Positions 8,580 to 17,269 of a DNA stretch of 40,600 nt are shown here, one piece after another. Positions within the stretch are counted from its first letter, which is position 1, and every line of letters begins with the position of its first letter. Both the position numbers and the translations under genes were made by a program. The stretch is taken from contig JAKMEQ010000045.1 in the NCBI GenBank assembly GCA_022425805.1, positions 1-40,600 on the forward strand, given 5' to 3'. The notes beneath the pieces are model-generated. The model saw only the letters and a program-made list of their open reading frames with translations, was not told the origin of the DNA and did not search any database. The DNA comes from Acidimicrobiales bacterium (GTDB lineage: Bacteria > Actinomycetota > Acidimicrobiia > Acidimicrobiales > UBA8592).

Positions 8580-9452
8580 ATGGGTCGTTTAAGTGGCAAA
8601 GTTGTCGTTGTCGTCGGAGGGGCGACCGGCTTTGGACTAGCCTGTACGAAACGTTTTTCGAATGAAGGTGCAACAGTCGTTGTTGCCGGAAGGCGAATCG
8701 ATTTAGCGCAGCGGGTCGGTGAACAATACAACGGCATGGGTGTGGCGTGGGATGTGACAGATTTTGAACAAGGGGAAAGCGCCAGCTCCGAAATCATGGG
8801 GCGATACGGCCATATTGATGCTGCTATCAACTTCGCTGGATATGACGATGTGAGTCTTATCCGAGATATTACTCCCGAACACCTTGAACCCATGGTCAAC
8901 GTTCAATTCAATGGAGCCATCTATTTTCTCAGATTTATGTGTAATGCCATGGCAAAAAGTGGGGGAGGTTCGGCAATTCTATGCTCATCGCTGACTGCTC
9001 AAACACCATCTGTAAGTCGTGTCGGATACGCAGGGTCGAAGGCTGGACTCGAATACGTCGCTAAAATTGCTGCCGTCGAATATGGTATTGATAACGTACG
9101 GATCAACTGCATTGCCCCACATGTTATTGAAACTGAAATGACAGCCGAAGCGTTCACACACGAAAACAGGCTTGCTATTGAAGCTGTCAGGCTTCAGACT
9201 CCTTTGAAACGTATGGGGCATGTAGATGATGTTGCAAACTGTGCCCTTTACCTTGCTAGTGATGAATCAAACTACGTTAATGGCGAAACAATCCGAGTCG
9301 ATGGGGGCGCTCATACGCAAAAACTTCCTTCTGATTGGGACTACGCATTTCTTGGATTAGTAAGACCAGACCTTGGAGAAGATCATCCTCGTGCGATAAT
9401 GCCTGATTGGTATAAGCCAGAGGTTCGCCAGACAGACGAAAGCTTAGAGTAA
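8580..9452 (+). CDS. Short-chain dehydrogenase/reductase (SDR)
   Basis: This 290-residue SDR begins [14 protein letters not shown]. It has a GGATGFG cofactor loop (13-19), NFAG, and Ser137, Tyr150 and Lys154 as the catalytic set. A family-typical DGGAH lies near the end, followed by an unusual 40-residue C-terminal extension ([13 protein letters not shown] onward). I start it at the ATG at 8580: the upstream TTG at 8556 would add eight residues unlike any SDR start. No clear ribosome binding site precedes the ATG, so the transcript may be leaderless. It is divergent from the SDR operon at 8450 and convergent with the hydrolase gene downstream. Confidence 0.83.
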   Translation: MGRLSGKVVVVVGGATGFGLACTKRFSNEGATVVVAGRRIDLAQRVGEQYNGMGVAWDVTDFEQGESASSEIMGRYGHIDAAINFAGYDDVSLIRDITPEHLEPMVNVQFNGAIYFLRFMCNAMAKSGGGSAILCSSLTAQTPSVSRVGYAGSKAGLEYVAKIAAVEYGIDNVRINCIAPHVIETEMTAEAFTHENRLAIEAVRLQTPLKRMGHVDDVANCALYLASDESNYVNGETIRVDGGAHTQKLPSDWDYAFLGLVRPDLGEDHPRAIMPDWYKPEVRQTDESLE

Positions 9453-9474
9453 CCGTTCTCTTAACAATTTAGAC

Positions 9475-10335
9475 TCAGCTGGTTGTTTGCAGAAAAGCAG
9501 CGACAGCGTCTGTAAAGACGTCGTTTTGGTCGCCAGCGACCATATGCCCAGCCCCGCTAACATCAACGAATGATGCTTCTGGAAATTCGTTTATAAATTC
9601 TTCTGCCTCAACCTCGGTAACGAGGTCGCTTAGCCTCCCCCTGATGAGGAGTATTGGCACCTTAACAGCTTTACAAACGGAGGTTAGCAGATCTGGGTTT
9701 TGCATCTCTAACCGTTTTTCAGTACCGGCCATTTCGATAAACGCTGGGTCCCAATGCCAAAACCATCGACCATTTCGCTGATGTAAATTTTTCTTGAGAC
9801 CTGTCAAATCTGAAGGTTTTCGCCGTTGTGGGTTGTACGTAGCGATAGCCTCTGCCGCTTCTTCAAGAGTGGCGAACCCGGTTTGAATGTGTTCCTGCAT
9901 AAACGCCTTCACCCTGTCAGCTCCTTGGGGGTTCATCCTAGGGACAACATCTACCAATACTAGCGACCTGATTGAATTTGATTTTAGTTGCCCGCTGAGA
10001 TACATGCCTGCTAACCCACCCAGAGAAGCTCCAATCACGACCGGACATATTTCAAGCTCCTGAAGAACACTGAGTACATCTTCTGCAAAATCGTTGAGAC
10101 CGTATTCTCCCTTTTTCGCCCAATCTGAACCACCATGCCCGCGAAGATCCAAGGAAACAGTGAACCAACCTTGGTTCGCTATAGTGGTAGCTGTAGAGCC
10201 CCAGGAGTGGCGCGTTTGCCCTCCTCCATGAAGAAATACCGCAGCATTATTAGATGGTTCACCCCAAAGATCTGCTTCAATTTGGATGCCTGACCTTGTA
10301 GTGAAACGTTCAGTGGTTCGACTGGGCAATGACAT
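9475..10335 (-). CDS. Alpha/beta-fold hydrolase
   Basis: This 286-residue hydrolase has the oxyanion-hole segment HGGG (36-39), a nucleophile elbow GASLGG with Ser104, an acid at about Asp237 (SDLVTE) and the general base His264 (GAGHMV). The nucleophile is Ser, so it is an esterase, lactonase or C-C hydrolase type rather than a dehalogenase. It is the last gene of the operon that starts with the CMD/AhpD-like gene; the upstream CoA-transferase gene ends 19 bases before its ATG. The substrate cannot be told from sequence. Confidence 0.82.
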   Translation of the reverse strand: MSLPSRTTERFTTRSGIQIEADLWGEPSNNAAVFLHGGGQTRHSWGSTATTIANQGWFTVSLDLRGHGGSDWAKKGEYGLNDFAEDVLSVLQELEICPVVIGASLGGLAGMYLSGQLKSNSIRSLVLVDVVPRMNPQGADRVKAFMQEHIQTGFATLEEAAEAIATYNPQRRKPSDLTGLKKNLHQRNGRWFWHWDPAFIEMAGTEKRLEMQNPDLLTSVCKAVKVPILLIRGRLSDLVTEVEAEEFINEFPEASFVDVSGAGHMVAGDQNDVFTDAVAAFLQTTS

Positions 10336-10354
10336 AATCCGCTCTTCTAATTAT

Positions 10355-11533
10355 CTATACGACAGTATTCGAGTCGCGTAGTCGATGAATTTCTTCCAAG
10401 TCGTACCCTAGTTCAGAGAGAAGTTCATCCGTGTGTTCCCCATAAGCAGGTGCAGGCCTCGGGCTCACTGATTCTTCTCCCATGAAGGCAGCACCTTGAC
10501 GCGGAACTCTCATCTTCCCAACTCTTGGATGAACTATTTCCTGCAATGCCCCTCTTTCTATTACGTGAAGGTCTTCCGAAACTTCGCTTGGGTCGAGAAC
10601 AGGAACAGCAGGAACATCAGATCTTTGGCAGCGAGACAACACATCTTCACTTGTGAACGCATTCACCATTTCTCCAAAAGCTCCGTACCACTGTGTAAAA
10701 TTTTTGCTCCTATTCGCTGCTGATGAGAATCGTTCATCTTCAGCTAAATCCAAACGATCTAAAGCGCTACAGACAGCATGCCATTGTTTGTCTGTTCCAG
10801 CGGTAACAGAAACCCACCCGTCTAATGTAGAAAAAAGCTGATACGAACTAAGTAAATTCGGGAGATGCAAGGCATCATCATCGAGAAGAGTTTCGTGCAT
10901 CATTACGTCCGGCCAGTTAAAGGCGATATTAGCTTCAAGCATCGAGATTTCAATATGCTGACCACAACCGGTGGTACTTCTTCGATATAAGGCTGTGGAA
11001 ATAGCCTGAGCGGTGGTTAAAGCCGCCACCTTATCCGCTACCATTCCACGAATAAGCATGGGACCTTCTGGTGTCTTCTGCGCACCTGCCCACCCAGAAA
11101 GTGCTTGAATCACAGGATCATAGACTGGTCGTTCACTATACGGACCCGAAGATCCAAACCCAGATGAAGAGACATAAATAACGTCAGAGAATTTTTCGTG
11201 AACTTGTTCGTAGGAAAACCCAAGACGTGCTACAGCTCCTGGGCGGAATCCTTGAATGAAGACGTCACAAGATTCTATAAGTTTCCAAAAAACAACCTTC
11301 CCATCTTTATCCATAAGGTCGACTCCAATCGACCGTTTTCCAGCGTTAGCATTTGCGAACCAACCTGACATGTTTTCTTTTCGGCTTCCATACATGCGCA
11401 GATCATCACCACCTGTCACATTTTCGACTTTAATAATTTCCGCTCCCTGTGTTGCTAGAAGATACGTTGCCCCGGGAACAGCAATCATTTGCCCCAATTC
11501 AAGGATTTTAACTCCCTCTAATGGCCCCGTCAT
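10355..11533 (-). CDS. CaiB/BaiF family III CoA-transferase
   Basis: This 392-residue protein matches the family III CoA-transferases, which move CoA between carboxylic acids through an aspartyl-CoA thioester. Landmarks are the start GPLEGVKILELGQMIAVPGA, the nucleotide-binding GKRSIGVDL, and the catalytic Asp139 in YSERPVYDPVIQALSG. AAGGAG is placed six bases before the ATG. Its position between the P450 and the hydrolase suggests that it activates an acid made by those enzymes, using a CoA donor such as succinyl-CoA. The donor is inference. Confidence 0.88.
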   Translation of the reverse strand: MTGPLEGVKILELGQMIAVPGATYLLATQGAEIIKVENVTGGDDLRMYGSRKENMSGWFANANAGKRSIGVDLMDKDGKVVFWKLIESCDVFIQGFRPGAVARLGFSYEQVHEKFSDVIYVSSSGFGSSGPYSERPVYDPVIQALSGWAGAQKTPEGPMLIRGMVADKVAALTTAQAISTALYRRSTTGCGQHIEISMLEANIAFNWPDVMMHETLLDDDALHLPNLLSSYQLFSTLDGWVSVTAGTDKQWHAVCSALDRLDLAEDERFSSAANRSKNFTQWYGAFGEMVNAFTSEDVLSRCQRSDVPAVPVLDPSEVSEDLHVIERGALQEIVHPRVGKMRVPRQGAAFMGEESVSPRPAPAYGEHTDELLSELGYDLEEIHRLRDSNTVV

Positions 11534-11560
11534 CGTTTCTCCTTACACCTATCTACGAAT

Positions 11561-12784
11561 CTACTTTGGTTTGAACTGCAGCCCCAACTCTGTAACAGCC
11601 ATGAATGAATTTCCCTGAATAATCGGACCTCTTTGATCCGGCGTAGCTAATCGTGGGGAACCACATTGTTCTACGATAAGTTGCGACCCGATGACAGCTT
11701 CAGCACGTGCCAGTTCATACCCAATACAAAAATGTTTCCCTTGACCAAACCCTAAATGACCAGACCTTTGCGGATCTTTCGAGTTACCCGACCGGAGTTC
11801 TTTCTCAAGATGTAAGTCAGATCGGAAGATATCAAATTCATTCGGAGATCGGAAAACAGTCGGGTCGTGATGCGCTGCCCCCATACATACACGAACACGT
11901 GCCCCTTTCGGTATCTCGATTCCGTAAAGTTCTATTGGCAGAGTTGTGAAACGGTCTTCACTTATAACTGGCGGAGTACGTCTCATCGTTTCGCTAAAAG
12001 CATTACTCCACAGCTTCGGGTCATCCTGGATGTTCTTGAGCGCTTCAGGATGGGTGAGGACATTCCACCACATATTTGCAATTGCCTTATCAGTTGTTTC
12101 GCCGCCAGCAATAAATAGCAAACCGCAAAAGGCAGTTATCTCTTTCTCTGTTAATCGATGCCCATCAACTTCTGCTCTGGCAATTTTAGCTATATGGTCA
12201 GTTCGATTCGGGTCGTCAACGTCCACTAACAATGGAGTGATGTGTTTACAGAATGCCGTATTCGCGTCCAGTCCCCGTTCGCGACTCGCAGGTGAACCGG
12301 ACAAACCCATAATCATGTCGGTCACCCATTGGCGGAAAAGGTGACCCTCTCCTACCATCCCCAATATCGAAGAGATGACATCGACCGGAAGTAGAGAACT
12401 GAAATCACGAACTAACGCAACTTCTTCATTCTCTGGAAACTTCTCGATCAATCGTCTCGAACAATCTTCAATCATGCTTAAATAAGATTTCATCCTTTTA
12501 CCAACGAAATCGGGTGCTACGATGCTTCTCCGTACAACATGGCCATAGTCATCACGTGATATCAACGTTGGGCCAACTACCTGACCCGTCGTGAGCTCAT
12601 AAGTTGATGAAGAAAATGTGTCGTGGTCGGAAAAAACAGTTAGAACATCTTGATAACGCGTCAACCACCAGATTTTCCCGACCTCATCGTAAAAAAGAGG
12701 GTGTTCATCACGCATCTGCTCCCATACCGGCTCAGGATTTTCTCGATATTCGCTACTGTACAGAACATCTGAATTTAGGGACAT
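11561..12784 (-). CDS. Cytochrome P450
   Basis: This 407-residue soluble bacterial P450 carries the I-helix oxygen-activation motif AGGETTD, the K-helix ExxR (ETMRR) and the heme loop FGQGKHFCIG with the thiolate ligand at about Cys353. It would insert one oxygen atom into a hydrophobic substrate. No ferredoxin or ferredoxin reductase gene is seen in the window, so its electron donors must lie elsewhere. It follows the CMD/AhpD-like gene by 20 bases and precedes the CoA-transferase by 27, so all are in one operon. The substrate is unknown; terpenoids, steroids and alkyl acids are plausible for the family. Confidence 0.92.
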   Translation of the reverse strand: MSLNSDVLYSSEYRENPEPVWEQMRDEHPLFYDEVGKIWWLTRYQDVLTVFSDHDTFSSSTYELTTGQVVGPTLISRDDYGHVVRRSIVAPDFVGKRMKSYLSMIEDCSRRLIEKFPENEEVALVRDFSSLLPVDVISSILGMVGEGHLFRQWVTDMIMGLSGSPASRERGLDANTAFCKHITPLLVDVDDPNRTDHIAKIARAEVDGHRLTEKEITAFCGLLFIAGGETTDKAIANMWWNVLTHPEALKNIQDDPKLWSNAFSETMRRTPPVISEDRFTTLPIELYGIEIPKGARVRVCMGAAHHDPTVFRSPNEFDIFRSDLHLEKELRSGNSKDPQRSGHLGFGQGKHFCIGYELARAEAVIGSQLIVEQCGSPRLATPDQRGPIIQGNSFMAVTELGLQFKPK

Positions 12785-12804
12785 ACTTTCTAAAGCCCCG
12801 TGAA

Positions 12805-13335
12805 TCAGCCGTGAGCGTAATATGTGGGATCCTCGTCTGGATCCACTGTCAAGTTAAGGGGACAGTCATTAGCGATATCGAGAACGGTCAGGACGCGCCC
12901 CATTCCTAGGCAGAATCCAATCAGCGTAACTAATTCAAGTATCTGCTGATCAGTAAAATTAGCTTTTGCTTTTTCCCAGAAAGTCTCATCGTCCTTCAAA
13001 GCCACATGATCAAAAACAAAGCGTTCGGCCATTTCTGCAGCGATTTTCTCCGCAGGAGAGAATGCCCCAATACTCTCATACTCCGATACACGATGATAGA
13101 GATCTTCTTCAAGTCCTTGCTGCATCGCCGATGCAGAACGCGTTTCCATTCATATATGGCATTCGTTAATTTGTGCGATACGCATCCGCGCAACTTCACG
13201 TACGCGAGTATCCAAAGAAATCTTCGTATAAAGAGCGTTACCAGCTATTCCGATACCCGCTGCAACATCTTTCTGCAAAGTCCACATTCGACTGCGCTCA
13301 AGACCGTCACCCTCTGGAATCTCTATTCGTGCCAT
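12805..13335 (-). CDS. Candidate selenoprotein: CMD/AhpD-like protein with in-frame UGA (Sec) in a Cys-x-x-Sec motif
   Basis: Two open stretches (13335-13153 and 13149-12805) are in the same frame and separated only by TGA at 13150-13152. Read through, they give one 176-residue carboxymuconolactone decarboxylase/AhpD-like protein. The stop falls at residue 62 in NECHI-U-METRSAS, exactly where AhpD-type peroxidases have the second Cys of their Cys-x-x-Cys redox pair. Cys59 is kept. AAGGAGGG lies about seven bases before the ATG at 13335, while the ATG after the TGA has no binding site of its own. A 7-bp hairpin with loop GGC follows the TGA by 20 nt, as expected of a bacterial SECIS. CMD and AhpD-like selenoproteins are known from marine metagenomes. 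It probably acts as a thiol/selenol peroxidase or reductase and is the first gene of the P450 operon. A nonsense mutation is the alternative. Confidence 0.82.
13120..13152 (-). promoter_or_regulatory. Candidate bacterial SECIS element with Sec UGA codon
   Basis: On the minus strand, UGA (13152-13150) is followed by 13 bases, then arm CUGCAUC (13136-13130), loop GGC (13129-13127) and arm GAUGCAG (13126-13120). The stem is 7 bp without mismatch. The apical loop begins 20 nt after the UGA and its first base is G. These fit the usual bSECIS rules (loop 16-37 nt downstream of UGA, small loop, G in the first two loop positions). The hairpin lies inside the coding sequence, as bacterial SECIS elements do. 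Confidence 0.78.
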
Positions 13336-13426
13336 GAAGCGCCCTCCTTAACCAGATTTCTTTTTTGAAACGTACTATGTTCAAGCATAGCCGCTTACTG
13401 ATTCCCAAGAAAGACAGAACCACGTT

Positions 13427-14092
13427 GTGACAGAATTTAATTTACTTCAAACCGACCATCTCCTAACAACGACGCGTGCCGTTAGAAAACGTCTTGATCT
13501 CAAGAAACCTGTTTCAAGACAGCTCATCCTTGACTGCATCCGCGTCTCGACTCAAGCACCTGCGGGGGGCAATTACCAAAAATGGCGTTGGGTAATCGTC
13601 GATGATCCTGAAAAAAAACTTGTGGTAGCTGATGCATACCGGGAAGCATACGCGCCATATATTGAAGCACAAAAAGGAGCTGTTTCATCCAAAGCAAAAA
13701 AGAACTCGACTGTAGAAAAAATTATGTCGTCCAGCGACTATTTGGCGCAGATACTCGAACAAGTACCCGTGCTTGCAATCCCCTGCTCTTTAGGAACACC
13801 TGCTGATATGGAAGGAAGCCTTGGAGGAGGAACACAAGGATGGTGGGGTTCAGTTCTTCCGGCTGTCTGGAGTTACATGCTTGCTGCGCGCTCTAGAGGT
13901 CTAGGAACAGCATGGACGACCTTGCACCTTCGGTTTGCCGACCGTGTTGGGGAGGCTCTTGGGATTCCCGAGACAGTAACACAATTAGCATGTATTCCAA
14001 CCGCCTTCTATACCGGAAAAGATTTTCGTACTGGGTCTAGAAAACCTGCAGAACAAATAACCTACTGGAACAATTGGAAACAAACCGAATAA
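13427..14092 (+). CDS. Nitroreductase-family FMN oxidoreductase (second copy)
   Basis: This 221-residue protein is a paralogue of the product of 6948-7622: the same RAVRKRLDLKKPVS start, TQAPAGGNYQKWRW cofactor segment and AARSRGLGTAWTT landmark. The start is GTG at 13427 with no good ribosome binding site; the nearest purine run is about 20 bases upstream. It is divergent from the CMD/AhpD-like gene (91-base gap), so the two may share a control region. The first copy belongs to an SDR/epoxide-hydrolase operon and this one stands alone, so the copies may serve different substrates. Confidence 0.82.
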   Translation: MTEFNLLQTDHLLTTTRAVRKRLDLKKPVSRQLILDCIRVSTQAPAGGNYQKWRWVIVDDPEKKLVVADAYREAYAPYIEAQKGAVSSKAKKNSTVEKIMSSSDYLAQILEQVPVLAIPCSLGTPADMEGSLGGGTQGWWGSVLPAVWSYMLAARSRGLGTAWTTLHLRFADRVGEALGIPETVTQLACIPTAFYTGKDFRTGSRKPAEQITYWNNWKQTE

Positions 14093-14102
14093 AGACTCCT
14101 AA

Positions 14103-14396
14103 TTATTTTCGCGAGCTCTCTTCAGCTGTTTGTTCATGGTGCCGAATAACTTCATCCACTATTAGACGAAAAACTTTTACCGAAAATTCTGGATCCATAC
14201 CTACTTCGTTAGCAATCTTGTGAAGTCGCCTGATTTGTTCTGCCTCACGTTCGGGATCAGCCGCCGGAAGTCCTTTTTCGGCTTTAAACGCTCCAACCGC
14301 TTTGGTGATCTCAAAGCGTTCAGCGAGCAGTTGGATGAGTTTCTCATCAAGCTGATCGATATGTTTTCGATGGTTTGAAAGTACGTCTTCGTTCAT
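14103..14396 (-). CDS. Chorismate mutase (AroQ class, monofunctional)
   Basis: This small all-helical protein of 97 residues carries the AroQ active-site set: Arg10, Arg27, Lys38, Asp47, Arg50 and Glu51, spaced as in the E. coli chorismate mutase domain. It converts chorismate to prephenate for Phe and Tyr synthesis. There is no attached dehydratase or dehydrogenase. I start it at the ATG at 14396; a TTG nine bases earlier is possible. No clear ribosome binding site is seen. It is convergent with the preceding nitroreductase-family gene, with 10 bases between the stops. It is a housekeeping gene within a catabolic stretch. Confidence 0.88.
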   Translation of the reverse strand: MNEDVLSNHRKHIDQLDEKLIQLLAERFEITKAVGAFKAEKGLPAADPEREAEQIRRLHKIANEVGMDPEFSVKVFRLIVDEVIRHHEQTAEESSRK

Positions 14397-14583
14397 ATTG
14401 CTCAATCTGTTGTGGATGCTCTGATCAAAAAATATCTTCTAAAGAAAGTAAGAGCCATCAATGAATACTAGTCGAGAGCTTTACTCTGTATCCCACTTAT
14501 TCAACATGCGAGCTATTGGACTCTGCTATTTTGAATAACAGAATCCAAATAGCTTCCATACTTCAGATGCGAAAGGGTCATGC

Positions 14584-15495
14584 ATGATCCCCAAAGATGA
14601 AACATTCAATGGAACTTGGCCTTATCTGCCAAATTTTTGCGACGCAGCAGGATTCCAACAGCATTATGTCGATATTGGAGAAGGTGAACCTACAATCTGC
14701 CTGCACGGCGAACCTACTTGGGGATACCTATACAGAAACATGATCCCCAAACTCGCAGCAAACACCCGAGTCATAGTCCCTGATCATATGGGGTTCGGGA
14801 AAAGCGAAACCCCTGCCGATCGTGAATATACTTTGCAAGCCCATACGGAGAATCTGACTGCCTTGATAGATTCACTCGAACTAGAAAAAATAACTTTTGT
14901 TATGCAGGATTGGGGTGGGCCAATTGGGACCGCTTACACAGTCCGCCATCCAACCAAAGTGAAACGCTTGATCTATATGAATACAATTGCGGGGTATGGC
15001 AGGGTTCCTGAAACAACTACATCTATAAATAACTCACCGTGGTTCAAATGGATAGGTGAGGGCTTAGAATCTGGAAGAACCGAACAGGTTCTCCGCAATG
15101 CTGGTTCGACTGTCTTGTCAATAATGAAAATAATCGGCTTCCAAAATTCTAACGTGATAGATGATGTCTGGATCGAAGCTTACAGTTCTCCTTTCCCTGA
15201 CTACCAAAGCAGTATCGGAGTTTACGAATTCCCTATTGATGCTTATCTAGGAAGAATTGTAGATTATGTTCTTGATGGAGCAAGTGGCGTCCCTGACCTC
15301 CAATCCAAACCGGCTATTCTCCTTGAGGGCCTTGAGGATCGAGCGATTCCTCCTGACAGAGCCATTGCAGGATTCAAATCTCTTTGGCCAGACGCGCCAG
15401 TTATTGAACTACCAGGAGTTGGACATTTCTGCCAAGAAGATGCCCCTGATTTACTGGTGTCACACATTCTTAGATTCTTTCAAACGAACCCTTGA
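14584..15495 (+). CDS. Haloalkane dehalogenase, HLD-I (DhlA-like) type
   Basis: This 303-residue alpha/beta hydrolase has Asp in place of Ser as nucleophile: QDWGG with Asp109, followed by Trp110, the halide-binding Trp. HGEPTWGYLYRNMIP at 41-55 and AYSSPFPDYQ match the Xanthobacter DhlA group. The acid is Asp252 (LEDRAIPP), placed after the late strand as in HLD-I, and the base is His281 (GVGHFCQED). It would hydrolyse a carbon-halogen bond to an alcohol and halide. AAAGGG lies before the ATG. The downstream acyl-CoA ligase gene follows by 48 bases on the same strand. Fluoroacetate-type dehalogenases and epoxide hydrolases are relatives, but they lack the adjacent Trp. Confidence 0.83.
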   Translation: MIPKDETFNGTWPYLPNFCDAAGFQQHYVDIGEGEPTICLHGEPTWGYLYRNMIPKLAANTRVIVPDHMGFGKSETPADREYTLQAHTENLTALIDSLELEKITFVMQDWGGPIGTAYTVRHPTKVKRLIYMNTIAGYGRVPETTTSINNSPWFKWIGEGLESGRTEQVLRNAGSTVLSIMKIIGFQNSNVIDDVWIEAYSSPFPDYQSSIGVYEFPIDAYLGRIVDYVLDGASGVPDLQSKPAILLEGLEDRAIPPDRAIAGFKSLWPDAPVIELPGVGHFCQEDAPDLLVSHILRFFQTNP

Positions 15496-15543
15496 AGCAA
15501 AGTCCACTTAGACATACCATCAAAGACGACGAGAGAAGGTCAC

Positions 15544-17241
15544 ATGCCGGACACCGATGATCAAATGGATCTAGCTAGGGAAATTCGGTATGAACTCTGC
15601 GGGCCAGGTGGCGATTGGGAAACAACTACTGAAAACGTTTTAGGCGAACAACTCCTCGTTTTTAATAATCGTCATAGGGATCTTCGTGAAATGTTTCATG
15701 CCCATACGGAAAAATGGAATAACCGTGAATGCTTCGTTATCGGAAAGACTCGAATCACTTACGAAGAGCTCGCTGACAGAGTTTCATCCGCTACATATCG
15801 GCTGCAAAACGATTTTGGAGTAAGAACCGGAGATCGTGTTGCTTTACTTGCAGCAAATTCGCCTGAGTGGGTTATCGCCTTTTTCGCCACTACCTTCCTA
15901 GGTGCAATTTCTGTTGCAATCAATGGATGGTGGACTTCAACAGAAATCGACCATGCGTTACGACTTACTGAACCTTCTGTTTTAATCGGCGACAGTCGAC
16001 GAATTAACCGTGCTTCGAATCTAGATAAAAATATAGCTGTTCTTGATTTCACTACTGAAAAAGACTTCTTTTCTCCTACCGGCGCAACCCCAACTCTTAA
16101 AAACATCACCGAAGATAGCCCCGCATTAATTCTCTTTACCTCTGGAACAACAGGTCGAGCCAAAGGGGCCTTGTTATCACATCGAGGTTTGATTGGTTTT
16201 GTAGATGGGACAGTCCATAACGGATACGAAAAAAAATTAATCGCCCTTAGGCGTCTTGGACTTGACCCCTCAAATATGCCAAATGTTCAAGAAGTCACAC
16301 TTTCTACTTCTCCCCTCTTTCATGTTTCTGGACTTCTGGCGGGTGTACTGATGAATATGGCTAACGGAGCAAAAATTGTCTTCCGTGAAGGACGGTTTGA
16401 CCCAGCCGATGTTCTAAGAATCATCGAAGAAGAAAAAGTAACTACCTGGACAGCAATCGGTGATATGGGGTCAAGAGTAATGTCCCACTCAGACCTGTTA
16501 GTCCGTGATACTTCGAGCCTGACGAGGGTGAGTAGCGGAGGTGCACACCTTTCTGAACATGTCCGTGAGCAAATAGTTAAACATTTTCCGCAGGCTGCCG
16601 CAGCGATCGGCCAAGGATATGGAAGTAGCGAGTCTTGTGGAGTAATGACCTCGATTGGAGGCCAAGAATTTCAAGATAACCCCACATCTGCTGGCAGGGT
16701 CTGTTTGGGTTACGAAATCCAAATTCGCAACGAGCAAGATGCTCCACTCCCTGAAGGAAATGAGGGAGAAATCCATGTGAGGTCAGCATGCACGATGCTC
16801 CGATATTGGGGAGACCAAGAAGCAACAGCAGCGGCATTAAAACCTGGCCGATGGCTCGCAATGGGTGATATCGGCAGACTCGAGAATGGGCTTCTGTTCA
16901 TTAATTCAAGGGCCAGGGACATGATTATTCGATCGGGAGAAAACATCTACCCCGTGGAAATTGAACACCGCCTTGAAGCCCACCCAAATATCTCTGAAGT
17001 ATCCGTGGTCGGAGTTGACCATCTTGAGTTGGGACAGGAGGTCAAAGCTATTCTGGTAATGAAAAAAAATCAAAATCTAGATCCAGAAGACTTGACAAAT
17101 TGGTGTAAAGAAACACTTGCAGGATATAAGATACCAACGATTTGGGAACACAGAGAGGAACCCTTACCAAGAAATGCAAGTGGGAAAGTCGTCAAAGGAG
17201 TACTTACAGGCGATCAAGAGCTAAGTATCTACAAAGATTAG
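15544..17241 (+). CDS. AMP-dependent acyl-CoA synthetase/ligase
   Basis: This 565-residue member of the adenylate-forming ANL superfamily has the P-loop FTSGTTGRAKGALLSH, the A5 motif GYGSSE, the A7 motif GDIG, the A8 hinge RARDMIIRSGENIYPVEIE, and the C-terminal catalytic Lys in PRNASGKVVKG. It activates a carboxylic acid to acyl-AMP and then acyl-CoA. Its order after the dehalogenase suggests a route from a halogenated or hydroxylated compound to an acid and then CoA thioester, though the acid is unknown. GAGAAGG precedes the ATG by about four bases. It is convergent with the molybdopterin oxidoreductase gene. Confidence 0.9.
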   Translation: MPDTDDQMDLAREIRYELCGPGGDWETTTENVLGEQLLVFNNRHRDLREMFHAHTEKWNNRECFVIGKTRITYEELADRVSSATYRLQNDFGVRTGDRVALLAANSPEWVIAFFATTFLGAISVAINGWWTSTEIDHALRLTEPSVLIGDSRRINRASNLDKNIAVLDFTTEKDFFSPTGATPTLKNITEDSPALILFTSGTTGRAKGALLSHRGLIGFVDGTVHNGYEKKLIALRRLGLDPSNMPNVQEVTLSTSPLFHVSGLLAGVLMNMANGAKIVFREGRFDPADVLRIIEEEKVTTWTAIGDMGSRVMSHSDLLVRDTSSLTRVSSGGAHLSEHVREQIVKHFPQAAAAIGQGYGSSESCGVMTSIGGQEFQDNPTSAGRVCLGYEIQIRNEQDAPLPEGNEGEIHVRSACTMLRYWGDQEATAAALKPGRWLAMGDIGRLENGLLFINSRARDMIIRSGENIYPVEIEHRLEAHPNISEVSVVGVDHLELGQEVKAILVMKKNQNLDPEDLTNWCKETLAGYKIPTIWEHREEPLPRNASGKVVKGVLTGDQELSIYKD

Positions 17242-17269
17242 ATCAGTAACAACACTTTGTAATTATTTC

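Noticed and set aside
12805-13149. Reading the CMD C-terminal half as an independent gene starting at the ATG after the TGA
   Set aside because: No ribosome binding site lies before this ATG, the family domain would lose its first helix and Cys59, and the upstream half is in the same frame with a strong ribosome binding site. The selenoprotein reading explains both halves.
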